Below, in pieces: positions 16,110-24,235 of a stretch of 49,751 nt of DNA. The notes under the pieces were generated by a model. It was not told the origin of the DNA and ran no database searches. It saw only the letters and a program-made list of their open reading frames with translations. Each line of letters opens with the position of its first letter. Within the stretch, counting starts at the first letter, position 1. Both the position numbers and the translations under genes were made by a program. Source of the DNA: Burkholderiaceae bacterium (GTDB lineage: Bacteria; Pseudomonadota; Gammaproteobacteria; Burkholderiales; Burkholderiaceae_C); contig JAEUPI010000270.1 in assembly GCA_016790175.1 (NCBI GenBank), forward strand, positions 1 to 49,751. The letters run 5' to 3'.

Positions 16110-16703
16110 ATGGCGGTGACGCCGATGTTCGAGACGGCGCGGTTCCGCGTGCGCGAGCTTCATGCGCACGAGCTGCCGCTGCTGCAGGCGCTGTTCGAGC
16201 GGCATCCGGAGTTCTTTTTCACCGTCAACGGTCGTGCGCCCGAGCCCGACGAGGCCCGCCAGGAGTTCGACGAGCTGCCGCCGCCGCACCTGAGCTACTC
16301 GCGGCGCTGGTTCGGGGGCGTGTTCGACCGCGATGGCGCCCTGCAGGGCAACGCGGTGGTGGTGTCCGACCTGGCCGTTGCGCGGACCTGGCATGTGGTG
16401 ATGTACCTGCTGGCCACGCCTTTGCATGGCACCGGCGCGGCGACCGAGGTGTACGCTGCACTCGAGGCCTGGGTGCGTGCGCAGGGCGCCCGCTGGCTTC
16501 GGCTCGGCGTCGTGGTGGGCAACACACGCGCCGAGCGGTTCTGGGAACGCTGCGGCTTCGTCGAGGTGAGGCGACGCGACAACATGGACACCGGCGGCCG
16601 CATCAACACGCTGCGCGTGATGGTCAAGCCGCTCGCCGACGGCACGGTCGACGAGTATCTGCAGCAGGCGCCGCGCGACCGGCCGGGCTCGCCATTGCCG
16701 TGA
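16110..16703 (+). CDS. GNAT-family N-acetyltransferase
   Basis: This 197-residue protein has the GNAT fold. The N-terminal strand is RFRVRELHAHELPLLQALF, and the central strand is NAVVVSDLAVARTWHVVMYL. The acetyl-CoA loop region is TPLHGTGAATEVYAALEAWV. A C-terminal block reads RWLRLGVVVGNTRAERFWER followed by CGFVEVRRRDN. The FWERCGF motif is the classic end of the acetyl-CoA domain. ATG 16110 is used; a second ATG at 16125 fits the first strand equally well. The acceptor is unknown. The 285 bases upstream show no convincing gene. Confidence 0.85.
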   Translation: MAVTPMFETARFRVRELHAHELPLLQALFERHPEFFFTVNGRAPEPDEARQEFDELPPPHLSYSRRWFGGVFDRDGALQGNAVVVSDLAVARTWHVVMYLLATPLHGTGAATEVYAALEAWVRAQGARWLRLGVVVGNTRAERFWERCGFVEVRRRDNMDTGGRINTLRVMVKPLADGTVDEYLQQAPRDRPGSPLP

Positions 16704-16753
16704 TGATCGCTGCGGCTACCATGCCCGCTCCGAGCTGACGGAGCCCATTGAAG

Positions 16754-17377
16754 ATGATCGAAGTCCTGGGTCGAGCCTCGTCGATCAACGTGCGCAAGGT
16801 GCTGTGGACCTGTGCCGAGCTGAACCTGCAAGTGCGGCAGGTGCCCTGGGGCGAGGGCGACCTGTCGTTGCGCTCGCCGGAGTTCCTGGTGATGAACCCC
16901 GGTGCGCTGGTGCCGGTGTTGCGCGACGGCGCCTTCGTGCTGCGCGAATCGAACGCGATCTGTCGCTATCTGGCGGCGCGCCAGCAGCGCACCGACCTGC
17001 TGCCCGCCGAGCCGGCGGCGCGCGCCAAGGTCGAGCAATGGATGGACTGGCAGGCCACCGAACTCAACAACGCCTGGCGCTACCCGTTCATGTCACTGGT
17101 GCGTCACAGTGCGGCACACAGCGATGAGACTGCATTGCAGGCCGGCATCGACAGCTGGACCAAGCACATGAAGATCCTCGACGATGCGCTGGCCGGCACT
17201 GGTGCCTTCATCACCGGGGCCACCTTCACCGTCGCCGACGTGGTGCTCGGCCTGTCGGTGCACCGCTGGTTCGCCACGCCGTTCGACCATCCGCGCCTGC
17301 CGGCCGTGGCCGCCTACTACGAACGCCTGTCCACGCGCCCCGGCTATCGGGCGCACGGACGCAACGGATTGCCGTAG
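16754..17377 (+). CDS. Glutathione S-transferase
   Basis: This is a 207-residue cytosolic GST. The thioredoxin-like N-terminal domain has IEVLGRASSINVRKVLWTCA, the cis-Pro motif GALVPVLRDGAFVLRESNAI and CRYLAARQ. The all-helical C-terminal domain has KVEQWMDWQATELNNAWRYP and the N-capping segment FTVADVVLGLSVHRW. The Ser of SSINVRKV occupies the usual catalytic position. ATG 16754 is used; an in-frame TTG two codons upstream is possible. It probably conjugates glutathione to electrophiles, with substrate unknown. Confidence 0.9.
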   Translation: MIEVLGRASSINVRKVLWTCAELNLQVRQVPWGEGDLSLRSPEFLVMNPGALVPVLRDGAFVLRESNAICRYLAARQQRTDLLPAEPAARAKVEQWMDWQATELNNAWRYPFMSLVRHSAAHSDETALQAGIDSWTKHMKILDDALAGTGAFITGATFTVADVVLGLSVHRWFATPFDHPRLPAVAAYYERLSTRPGYRAHGRNGLP

Positions 17378-17390
17378 CCCTTTCAAGGCC

Positions 17391-17534
17391 TCATCGGCGT
17401 TCAGCGGGCGGACTTTCCTTCGCGTGCGACGTGAAGAAGCGGATGAAGTACACGCCCATGCCCAGCATGAAGCCGATCACGATCACGCTCAGTATGCCGA
17501 CGTCAGTGCTGAACAGCTCCTGCAATGCACGCAT
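17391..17534 (-). CDS. DUF3149 single-span membrane micro-protein
   Basis: This is a 47-residue gene. ATG 17534 is preceded by GGAGG about 6 bases upstream, and the stop is at 17391-17393. The product opens MRALQELFSTDVGILSVIVI, continues with GFMLGMGVYFIRFF and ends in a charged tail (HAKESPPAERR). A single transmembrane helix spans about residues 12-34. The LFSTDVG opening, the helix and the F-I-R-F-F border match the DUF3149 family of short betaproteobacterial membrane proteins as I recall it. The function is unknown. It is convergent with the GST gene, with 13 bases between the stops. Confidence 0.85.
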   Translation of the reverse strand: MRALQELFSTDVGILSVIVIGFMLGMGVYFIRFFTSHAKESPPAERR

Positions 17535-17661
17535 GTGACACCTCCACCTGTTAGTCCGATGCAGCCATTGAGCGCCTCCTGATTCGCGCCAGGCTTGCGG
17601 GGCCGCAAAGTCGTTGCGCTGGCACCGCAGGAGCCTTGTCCGCCGTCAGGCGCGCCGCGCC

Positions 17662-18861
17662 TCAACTCGCCGCCGCGGCGGCCGTGGCGCGACGCGTAGC
17701 GGCCTCGCCCGGGAGCCAGGCGACGATGGCCGTGGTGGCCAGCGCGATGCAGGCCATGGCCAGCATCAGCATGTCGAAGCCGCCGGCCTTGACGGCCGGG
17801 CCGAGCAGCCACACCGCCAGCGAGCTGATGCCGATGGAGATCGTGAGCCGCATGCCGGCCACGCGCGAGCGCATGCGGTCGTCGACATAACGCACGATCA
17901 TCGCGTCGGTGAACGGGATCGAGCCGAAGATCAGCACCATCACGCCGATCAGCGCCGCATACAGCCACCAGCCCTGGGCATAGGCCGCCAGCGCGAGCAG
18001 CGGCACCTGCGACATCGCGATGCCGAGGTACAGGCGCTTCAGTGGCACGCGGTCGAGCAGGCGGCCGACCACGATCTGCGCGAGCGACGACACCGCATAC
18101 ACACAGGCCAGCAGCGTGCCGAGCGTCGACGGATCTTCCACCACGCCGCGCATGCGCTCGGCGAGCAGCTGCCCGTTGCCGTTGGTGGTGAGGTTGAACA
18201 GCAGGCTGGCGGTGGCCGAGGCCGCAGTCATCACCGCGAACACCCGCGCCAGCATCGCGGCCGGCAGCGGGGCGGCCGCCTGGCGGCCGCGCGCGGCCGG
18301 TGGTTCGCTCTCGTGCGGCGCCAGCACGGCAAAGGCGATACCGAGCGCGATCGACACCACGCCCGGCACCACGAAGGCCCAGCGCCAGCCGAACCATTCC
18401 ACCAGGAAGCCGGTGACGATCGCCGCTGCGGCGATGCCCAGGTTGCCGGCCAGGCCGTTGACGCCGATCGTCGTGCCCGGCCGTTTCGCGTGCTGCACCA
18501 GCATCGGTATGCCCACCGGGTGATAGATCGCCGCGAAGCTGCCGATCAGCGTCAGCGCGGCAGCCATCTGCCAGGCGTTGTTGGCGAGCGCGGCCAGCAG
18601 CGACGAGGCTCCGATGCCGAAGAAGAACACCAGCATCATGCGGCGACGGCCCCACAGGTCGCCCAGCCGGCCCGCGGGCATCGAGCCGAGGCCGAACATC
18701 ACGAAGGCACCCACGCTGTAGGGCATCAGGTCTTCCCAGCGCGCGAAGCCGTAGTCGCGCGCGATCGTCACCACCGCGGTGGCGAACACCAGCAGGAACA
18801 GATGATCCAGCGCATGCGCCAGATTCAGCAGCAGGGCAACGGAGCGGGGGGTGTGCGACAT
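17662..18861 (-). CDS. Major facilitator superfamily transporter
   Basis: This 399-residue protein has about 12 predicted hydrophobic spans. The MFS loop 2-3 motif appears as GRLGDLWGRRRMM after a helix with GAFVMFGLGSMPA. The central repeat is marked by VVGRLLDRVPLKRLYLG in the second half. It opens with an amphipathic LLLNLAHALDHLFLLVFATA helix. Likely an efflux or metabolite exporter; the substrate is not predictable. The start at ATG 18861 is used in place of the longer frame to 18894, because the extra residues are Arg/Gln-rich and not membrane-like. Confidence 0.9.
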   Translation of the reverse strand: MSHTPRSVALLLNLAHALDHLFLLVFATAVVTIARDYGFARWEDLMPYSVGAFVMFGLGSMPAGRLGDLWGRRRMMLVFFFGIGASSLLAALANNAWQMAAALTLIGSFAAIYHPVGIPMLVQHAKRPGTTIGVNGLAGNLGIAAAAIVTGFLVEWFGWRWAFVVPGVVSIALGIAFAVLAPHESEPPAARGRQAAAPLPAAMLARVFAVMTAASATASLLFNLTTNGNGQLLAERMRGVVEDPSTLGTLLACVYAVSSLAQIVVGRLLDRVPLKRLYLGIAMSQVPLLALAAYAQGWWLYAALIGVMVLIFGSIPFTDAMIVRYVDDRMRSRVAGMRLTISIGISSLAVWLLGPAVKAGGFDMLMLAMACIALATTAIVAWLPGEAATRRATAAAAAS

Positions 18862-18973
18862 GCAATGGTTCTGGCGACGGCGGCAAGCCGCCATTCGACC
18901 ACGAACCCTGCGTGCACGATGCGACCGGCGACGAATGCCGCGTTGCGCGACAGGCCGCCGGCCGTTCCGATGC

Positions 18974-19342
18974 TCAGCGGAGCATCATGCGCTCTTCGGC
19001 CAGCCGCTCGTGTCGATCGGCCGCGCAGTACAGCTCGGCCGCGAACCGCGGGTCGACGCGGTGGTAGCCGTCGGCCAGCGCCCGCACCTCGGCGGCCTCG
19101 CGCACATGCGGCGGCACGGTTTCGTCCGCGCCTCGCAGCAGGCGCGCCAGCGCGGGATTGCTGATGGCGTAGCGATCGGCCGCGGCGTGCAGCGCATGCA
19201 TGGCGCGACGATGCCCCACGCCTTCGAGCGAGCGCCAGATGGCGCCGCCCACGGCTTGCATCAGGGTCGGTGTCGCGCGCCGGTAGGGCGATGGCTGATC
19301 CGAGCGATCCGGAAACCAGCGCATGCGGGTCAGCGCGTTCAT
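18974..19342 (-). CDS. Unknown 122-residue soluble protein
   Basis: I do not recognise this protein. It begins MNALTRMRWFPDRSDQPSPY and is alpha-helical by composition, with RRAMHALHAAADRYAISNPA and FAAELYCAADRHERLAEERM. There is no signal peptide or membrane span. Its first codon lies in an ATGA overlap with the stop of the upstream gene at 19339-19342, so the two are translationally coupled. They are transcribed away from a LysR gene and are probably its target. Confidence 0.68.
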   Translation of the reverse strand: MNALTRMRWFPDRSDQPSPYRRATPTLMQAVGGAIWRSLEGVGHRRAMHALHAAADRYAISNPALARLLRGADETVPPHVREAAEVRALADGYHRVDPRFAAELYCAADRHERLAEERMMLR

Positions 19343-19656
19343 CGTGCGGCTCCCGGGCCGGCGGTTGCGACACCATCGGCCGTGGCTTCAAAGGTGCGCA
19401 AGTGGCGCGCAATGGCGCGCACCTCCCACGCCAGGCGCGGATGCTCGCCCTCGACCTGCCGGGCGAGTTGCGCCAGATCGGCCGCCGAACGCGGAGCGGT
19501 CTTGTCCATCGGCAGCGGCCGCAGACGGCCCAACAGAGGGCCCAACAGCCCGCGCAGGACGCTGAACAAGCCCACGGCCGCTGCGGCGGCCCAGGCTGCG
19601 CCCCGGGGCTCCCTCACCGGAGCAGGCCGCGTCACGGTGACAGTGGCTTGACTCAT
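19339..19656 (-). CDS. Unknown 105-residue protein with one membrane helix
   Basis: This unrecognised protein has a single hydrophobic stretch, GAAWAAAAAVGLFSVLRGLL (about residues 19-38), which could anchor it in the inner membrane. An amphipathic C-terminal helix (DLAQLARQVEGEHPRLAWEV) follows. The N-terminus is short and Thr/Pro-rich. Its stop overlaps the start of the next gene by four bases. It begins 141 bases from the divergent LysR gene, and a T-N11-A palindrome lies between them, so LysR control is plausible. Confidence 0.68.
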   Translation of the reverse strand: MSQATVTVTRPAPVREPRGAAWAAAAAVGLFSVLRGLLGPLLGRLRPLPMDKTAPRSAADLAQLARQVEGEHPRLAWEVRAIARHLRTFEATADGVATAGPGAAR

Positions 19657-19749
19657 CGCTGAAACCCTTTCTTCCGACTGGGCCGGCGAGGCCCGGTATG
19701 CGTAGACTAGGGTTTGTACTTATGCTTGGCCAATTGCGAGTCGGAATCC

Positions 19750-19772
19750 GGGCATCACGAACGCGAATGCCC
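19750..19772. promoter_or_regulatory. LysR box: GGGCAT-N11-ATGCCC
   Basis: A perfect six-base inverted repeat with an 11-base spacer, having T and A at the inner borders, exactly fits T-N11-A. It lies 25 bases upstream of the LysR start at 19798, within the divergent region to 19656. It is the likely binding site for that regulator. Confidence 0.6.
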
Positions 19773-19797
19773 ACTTGCATGGAAGGCCTTCAAGAAC

Positions 19798-20820
19798 ATG
19801 AATTTCCGCACGCTCGATCTGAACCTTCTGCGCGTGTTCGACATGGTCATGGTCGAGCGCAACGTCACGCGGGCGGCCAACCAGCTGGCGATGACCCAGC
19901 CGGCCGTGAGCAACGCGCTGCGGCGCCTGCGTGAGGCCATCGGCGAGGAGCTGTTCGTGCCCGGTCCGACGGGTGTGACGCCGACGCCGCAGGCCGACGC
20001 GCTGTGGCCGGCGGTGCGCTCGGCGATGGTGCGCCTGCGCGAGGTGTTCGACCCGCAGGGCTTCGACCCGCGGCACGACCCGCGCAGCTTCACGCTGCTG
20101 ATGGCCGACGCCACCGCCGCCGTGATCGTGCCGCCGCTGGTCGATGAACTCGAGCGCGCCTATCCGGGGGTGGATCTGCGCGTGGAGCCGCTCACGTCGC
20201 GCGACCCGCGGCCGCAGCTCGAGCGCGGTATTGCCGACGCGGCGATCGGCTTCTTTCCCGACGTGGCGCGCACGTTGGCGGCGTCGGCCGGGCGCGACGA
20301 ATGCCAGATCGACGCGCTGTACGGCTGCGACTACGTGTGCGTGATGCGTCGCGAGCACGGCCTGGCGCGGCGAGACGCGCTCACGCTCGACGACTATTGC
20401 GCGGCACGGCATGTGCGCGTGAGCTTCGCCGGGCGTCCGCGCGGTTTCGTCGACGAGGCGCTGGCCGCACTGGGGCGCGCGCGGCGTGTGGTGCTGACGG
20501 TGAATCACTTCTCGACCGCAGCCCAGGTGGTGCAGCGGTCCGACCTGCTGACCGTCTTTCCGCGCAGCTATGTGCCGGTGAGCGGTGTGGCGCAGGATCT
20601 GGTGATGCGCGACTTTCCGGAGCCGCTGCCGCGCATCGAGATCGGGCTGTTGTGGCACCGCCGGCACGAGCGCGACCCGGGGCACCGCTGGTTTCGCGGC
20701 CTGGTCGCCAGGGTGGCGGCGCATGTGGCCCCGCCGCCCGCCGCGACGACCGATGCCGCTTCGCCGCCCGCCGTCGCCGCATTCGCGGCAGCGGCGCTGC
20801 AACTCGCACCGCCTGGCTGA
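19798..20820 (+). CDS. LysR-family regulator, NodD/NahR branch
   Basis: This 340-residue regulator has the winged helix at about 1-65 (RTLDLNLLRVFDMVMVERNV, then MTQPAVSNALRRLREAIGEE). The effector domain contains SFTLLMADATAAVIVPPLVD and ERGIADAAIGFFPD. It is close to the NodD/NahR/SyrM branch but differs from the regulator at 8263, for example in the DYVCVMRREHGLARRD region. The C-terminal tail (about 300-340) is Pro/Ala-rich and longer than usual. ATG 19798 gives the standard family start. It is divergent from two unknown genes. The effector is unknown. Confidence 0.92.
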   Translation: MNFRTLDLNLLRVFDMVMVERNVTRAANQLAMTQPAVSNALRRLREAIGEELFVPGPTGVTPTPQADALWPAVRSAMVRLREVFDPQGFDPRHDPRSFTLLMADATAAVIVPPLVDELERAYPGVDLRVEPLTSRDPRPQLERGIADAAIGFFPDVARTLAASAGRDECQIDALYGCDYVCVMRREHGLARRDALTLDDYCAARHVRVSFAGRPRGFVDEALAALGRARRVVLTVNHFSTAAQVVQRSDLLTVFPRSYVPVSGVAQDLVMRDFPEPLPRIEIGLLWHRRHERDPGHRWFRGLVARVAAHVAPPPAATTDAASPPAVAAFAAAALQLAPPG

Positions 20821-20841
20821 ATCGATCGAGTCCGGCGCCGG

Positions 20842-21411
20842 TTACACCCGCCGCCAGTGCATGATCCAGTCGTGGGTCCAGGTCTTGCCGCCGTCGGCCG
20901 AGACCACCTGGCGCCAGCGGCAGGCGTCCGGCGTGATGCGGTCCCAGATGCCGGCAGACTTCATCGGTTTGCCGGCGTCGTCGAAGTCCGACACGAACAG
21001 ACCGACCCCGTTTTCGAAGCTGCCGGTCTGGCCGGGCGCGGTCAACACGCCGCTCTTCGCGTTGACCCAGAAGTCGGACCACACGTGCTGCTTCAGGTCG
21101 AGCAGGCGCAAGCCCATGCCGCTGAAGCCGCGCTCGGGAATGCGAAGCTCCTCCACGCTGCCCACGCCGGCCAGGATCGTCCAGCAGGTGGCCTCGCCCT
21201 TGAAGCGGTCCCATTCGCTCGCGCCCGCGGGCCGGCGCCAGTGATCGATCCGCCACCGGCCTGCGAGGAAATCGAAGTCGCCGGCCTTGCCTGCCGTGGG
21301 CCTGACCGGCAGCGGCGGCACCGGGTCGAGTTCGGCCTCGCCGGCCTCGAGGGCAGTGGGGAGCAGCGCGGCGGCGCTGGTGGCCTGGAGCATGCGGCGG
21401 CGGCGGATCAT
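20842..21411 (-). CDS. Secreted DUF1579-like protein
   Basis: This 189-residue protein has a possible Tat signal (RRRRMLQATSAAALLPTA). The mature part has FDFLAGRWRIDHWRRPAGAS, then VSDFDDAGKPMKSAGIWDRI and a C-terminal WTHDWIMHWRRV. The FDFLxGxW opening and closing aromatic strands resemble DUF1579-type lipocalin-like barrels. The Met at 21432 is an alternative start. The function is unknown. It converges on the LysR gene with 21 bases between the stops. Confidence 0.75.
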   Translation of the reverse strand: MIRRRRMLQATSAAALLPTALEAGEAELDPVPPLPVRPTAGKAGDFDFLAGRWRIDHWRRPAGASEWDRFKGEATCWTILAGVGSVEELRIPERGFSGMGLRLLDLKQHVWSDFWVNAKSGVLTAPGQTGSFENGVGLFVSDFDDAGKPMKSAGIWDRITPDACRWRQVVSADGGKTWTHDWIMHWRRV

Positions 21412-21524
21412 CGGTCCATCTTGCGCCGGCATATCTGACAAGGCGCGGCATGGTTTTCGCGACCTTGTCGCGAGGACCGCGCGCGCGAGACGGGCCGAAC
21501 GTGTGGGCTCGCCGCCGTCGGCGA

Positions 21525-22703
21525 TCAGTGGATGCCGACCTGCCAGGGATCGTAGGGATACAGCCATTCGTTGCGCGAGCGGGCGATGTCGCGTGCGACG
21601 AAGGCCTCGCGCATCGCCTGCGCATCCTGGATGTGATAGAGCTCGCCCATCTCGGTGCTTTCGCGCACCACGCGCGCGGTGCGCGGCGCGCGATGCGCGG
21701 CGTACTGCGCCAGCTGACCAGCCAGCGGCAACGGCAGCTCGAGCGCACGCGCCAGCACCGCGGCATCCTCGATCGCCATGGCGGCGCCCTGGGCCATGTA
21801 GGGCAGCGTCGCATGCACCGCGTCGCCGAGCAGCGTGGCGCGCGCCGTGCTCCAGCGCGCGGACACCGTGCGGTTGTTCAAGGCCCAGCGGAAGCAGGCA
21901 TCACGATCCACCGCGTCGATCACGGCGCGCACCATCGGATGCCAGCCGCGGTAGTCGGCGTCCAGCTCCTTCCACGGCCGGCGCGCCGTCCATGACTCCT
22001 CTTCCCAGCCGCGCTCGACGCAGCCGACGAAATTGAGCAGATCGCCGCTGCGCAGGTAATAGGTGACGGCATGGTTGCGCGGGCCGCACCAGATGGTGGA
22101 GACGATGTCGGTGCGCAGCTCGGGTGCGATGCGCTCGGTCGGCACCGTGCAACGCCAGGCCACCTGGCCGGTGAATACCGGCCGATCGTCGCCGAGGATC
22201 GTGCGCCGCACGACCGACTTGATGCCGTCGGCACCGATCACGAGTTCGGCCTGCGCGGCGGCGCGGCCATCGTCGAATCGCAGCGTCACGGCGTCGCTGC
22301 GCTCCTCGAGCGCGCAGACCCTGGCACCCAGCACGATCGCATCGGCGGCGAGCGCGCGCACGGCTCCGGCCAGCGCGTCGTGCAGGTCCACGCGGTGGAT
22401 CTGGAAGTACGGCGCGCCATGTCGCTGCTCGTGTGCCTCGCCCAGCGGAAGGCGGTGGAGGAGCTCGCCGCTGTCGAAGCGGCGGAACTCGAATGCCTTG
22501 GGCCGCACGCCCGCGCGCGCGATCGGCTCGCGCAGGCCGATCGCATCGAGCACCTTCATCGCGTTGGCGCTCATCTGGATGCCCGCACCGACCTCGCCCA
22601 GCTGCGCGGCCTGCTCGTAGACGCGCACGCGGTGGCCACGCTGCAGCAGCACCGCCGCGGCGGCCAGCCCGCCCAGACCGGCGCCGACGATCGCGATGTC
22701 CAT
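21525..22703 (-). CDS. FAD-dependent aromatic hydroxylase (salicylate or 6-hydroxynicotinate monooxygenase-like)
   Basis: This is a 392-residue class A flavoprotein. The dinucleotide fold is DIAIVGAGLGGLAAAAVLLQ (GxGxxG at about 7-12). ELVIGADGIKSVVRRTILGD is the DG motif. RATLLGDAVHATLPYMAQGA is the FAD ribityl motif, followed by AMAIEDAAVLARAL. The C-terminal WLYPYDPWQVG ending recalls 6-hydroxynicotinate 3-monooxygenase and related salicylate hydroxylases. It would hydroxylate a small aromatic acid with NAD(P)H and O2. It lies 14 bases downstream of a Bug gene and is probably co-transcribed with it. The exact substrate is open. Confidence 0.88.
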   Translation of the reverse strand: MDIAIVGAGLGGLAAAAVLLQRGHRVRVYEQAAQLGEVGAGIQMSANAMKVLDAIGLREPIARAGVRPKAFEFRRFDSGELLHRLPLGEAHEQRHGAPYFQIHRVDLHDALAGAVRALAADAIVLGARVCALEERSDAVTLRFDDGRAAAQAELVIGADGIKSVVRRTILGDDRPVFTGQVAWRCTVPTERIAPELRTDIVSTIWCGPRNHAVTYYLRSGDLLNFVGCVERGWEEESWTARRPWKELDADYRGWHPMVRAVIDAVDRDACFRWALNNRTVSARWSTARATLLGDAVHATLPYMAQGAAMAIEDAAVLARALELPLPLAGQLAQYAAHRAPRTARVVRESTEMGELYHIQDAQAMREAFVARDIARSRNEWLYPYDPWQVGIH

Positions 22704-22717
22704 GGCGTGGCGCCGAT

Positions 22718-23704
22718 TCAGTTCGCGGTGATGCGCTGGGCCTGGATCACCGTGGCCCAGCGCACGGCATCCTTCGCGATCAGCGCGCGGAACTCGTCGG
22801 CGCTGCTGTGTGCCGGCGACATGCCCTGGGTGGCGAAGGCGGCCTGCACCTCGGGCAACGCGAGGATGCTCTTCAGCTCCTGATTCAGCCGATCGGTGAG
22901 GGCCCTGGGCGTGCCGGCCGGCGCGAGCACGCCGTACCACATGTCGACGTCGAGGTGACCCATGTTGAGCGAGCGCAGCGGCGGCACCTCGGGCAGCAGC
23001 GGGTGCGGCTTGTCACTGCTGATGCCGAGTGCACGAATGCTGCCGGCCTTCACGTGCTGAAGCGCCACGTGAATCGGCAGGAACATCACGTCGATCTGGC
23101 CGCCGAGCAGGTCGGTCACGGCCGGCGCGCTGCCGCGGTAGGGGATGTGCGTGATGAAGGTGCGCGTCTCGTTCTTCAGCAGCTCCATCGCCAGATGATG
23201 CGGCGTGCCGTTGCCGGGCGATCCGTAGTTGAGCGAACCGGGCCGGGCGCGCGCACGTGCCAGCAGCTCCTGGGTGCTGGTGATGCCCGAGGCCTTGCTG
23301 GTCACGAGCAGCAACTGGCCCCAGCTGGTGAGGCTGACCGGCTCGAGATCCTTGACCGGGTCGAAGCCGAGGTTGGGATACAGCGCCCGATTCATCACCA
23401 GCGTGTTCACCGTCACCAGCAGCGTGCTGCCGTCGGGCGCGGCGCGCACGACGGCCTCGGTGCCCAGGTTGCCCGACGCGCCGGCGCGGTTGTCCACCAC
23501 CACCGGCCGACCCAGGCGCTCGCTGAGCTTGGGGCCGATCTGGCGAGCGATCAGGTCGATGCCGGTGCCGGGTGTGAATGGCACGATCAGCCGCATCGGC
23601 GGGCCGCTTGCCGCGGTCTGCGCGCGCACGGTCGGCATCGTGGTCGCCGCGGTGGCGGCAATCAGCAGCCAGCGTCGACGGGACACGGTGGGGCGTCGGT
23701 TCAT
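22718..23704 (-). CDS. Bug/TctC-family periplasmic substrate-binding protein
   Basis: This Bug protein of 328 residues from ATG 23704 (five more from ATG 23719) has a Tat-like signal (SRRRWLLIAATAATTMPTVR). The mature fold has MRLIVPFTPGTGIDLIARQI, VVDNRAGASGNLGTEAVVRA, PDGSTLLVTVNTLVMN and the HIPYRGSAPAVTDLLGGQID segment. It probably captures an aromatic or other carboxylate. Immediately downstream is a flavin hydroxylase, so the pair may serve uptake and first attack on one substrate. No membrane subunits are adjacent. Confidence 0.92.
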   Translation of the reverse strand: MNRRPTVSRRRWLLIAATAATTMPTVRAQTAASGPPMRLIVPFTPGTGIDLIARQIGPKLSERLGRPVVVDNRAGASGNLGTEAVVRAAPDGSTLLVTVNTLVMNRALYPNLGFDPVKDLEPVSLTSWGQLLLVTSKASGITSTQELLARARARPGSLNYGSPGNGTPHHLAMELLKNETRTFITHIPYRGSAPAVTDLLGGQIDVMFLPIHVALQHVKAGSIRALGISSDKPHPLLPEVPPLRSLNMGHLDVDMWYGVLAPAGTPRALTDRLNQELKSILALPEVQAAFATQGMSPAHSSADEFRALIAKDAVRWATVIQAQRITAN

Positions 23705-23825
23705 GTTCGGCGGACTCATCGGCGTTGCGGGCCGCTGAGCGTAGCAGCTAGCGAGTGTCAGGGCCGTCGCCAGGGCAGCGTGCAGCCCATGCCATCATGC
23801 GCCAACGCAGGGAGGGCGCGCCTCG

Positions 23826-24218
23826 ATGCACCGACAGCGAATCGATCTCGACCCGGGACGCTGGATGCTGCTGCTCGACTCGATCACCCAGCTCGAGGCG
23901 GGCGACGCCGGAGCCTGGGTCGTCGCCGGCTCGCACGGCGGTACCTCATCGGGTGAGGTGGCCTGCGGCCTGCCTCTGGCGGCCGTGGCCTTCAACGACG
24001 CCGGCGTCGGCAAGGACGAGGCCGGCATCGTGGCGCTGGCCATGCTGCAGCAGCGCGGTGTGCCGGCGCTGGCGGTGGCCCACACCAGCGCACGCATCGG
24101 TGATGCGCTCGACGTGTGGGAGCACGGCGTGGTCTCGCGCCTCAACGACGCGGCGCGCTCCATGGGCTGGCGCGAGGGCGAGACGCTGCAGGCGGCATGG
24201 CGGCGCCGCGCGGCGTGA
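23826..24218 (+). CDS. Unknown 130-residue protein with GSHGG and FNDAG motifs
   Basis: This protein is not recognised by name. It has conserved-looking glycine motifs: AWVVAGSHGGTSSGEVACG, then AAVAFNDAGVGKDEAGIVAL. It continues with the ARIGDALDVWEHGVVSRLND segment and a C-terminal helix with RSMGWREGETL. The pattern of short Gly loops between hydrophobic strands suggests an alpha/beta enzyme or ligand-binding fold in the cytoplasm. It is flanked by a divergent Bug gene and a convergent flagellar-like gene, giving little context. Confidence 0.72.
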   Translation: MHRQRIDLDPGRWMLLLDSITQLEAGDAGAWVVAGSHGGTSSGEVACGLPLAAVAFNDAGVGKDEAGIVALAMLQQRGVPALAVAHTSARIGDALDVWEHGVVSRLNDAARSMGWREGETLQAAWRRRAA

Positions 24219-24235
24219 CGCCCCGACTCGGCCGC

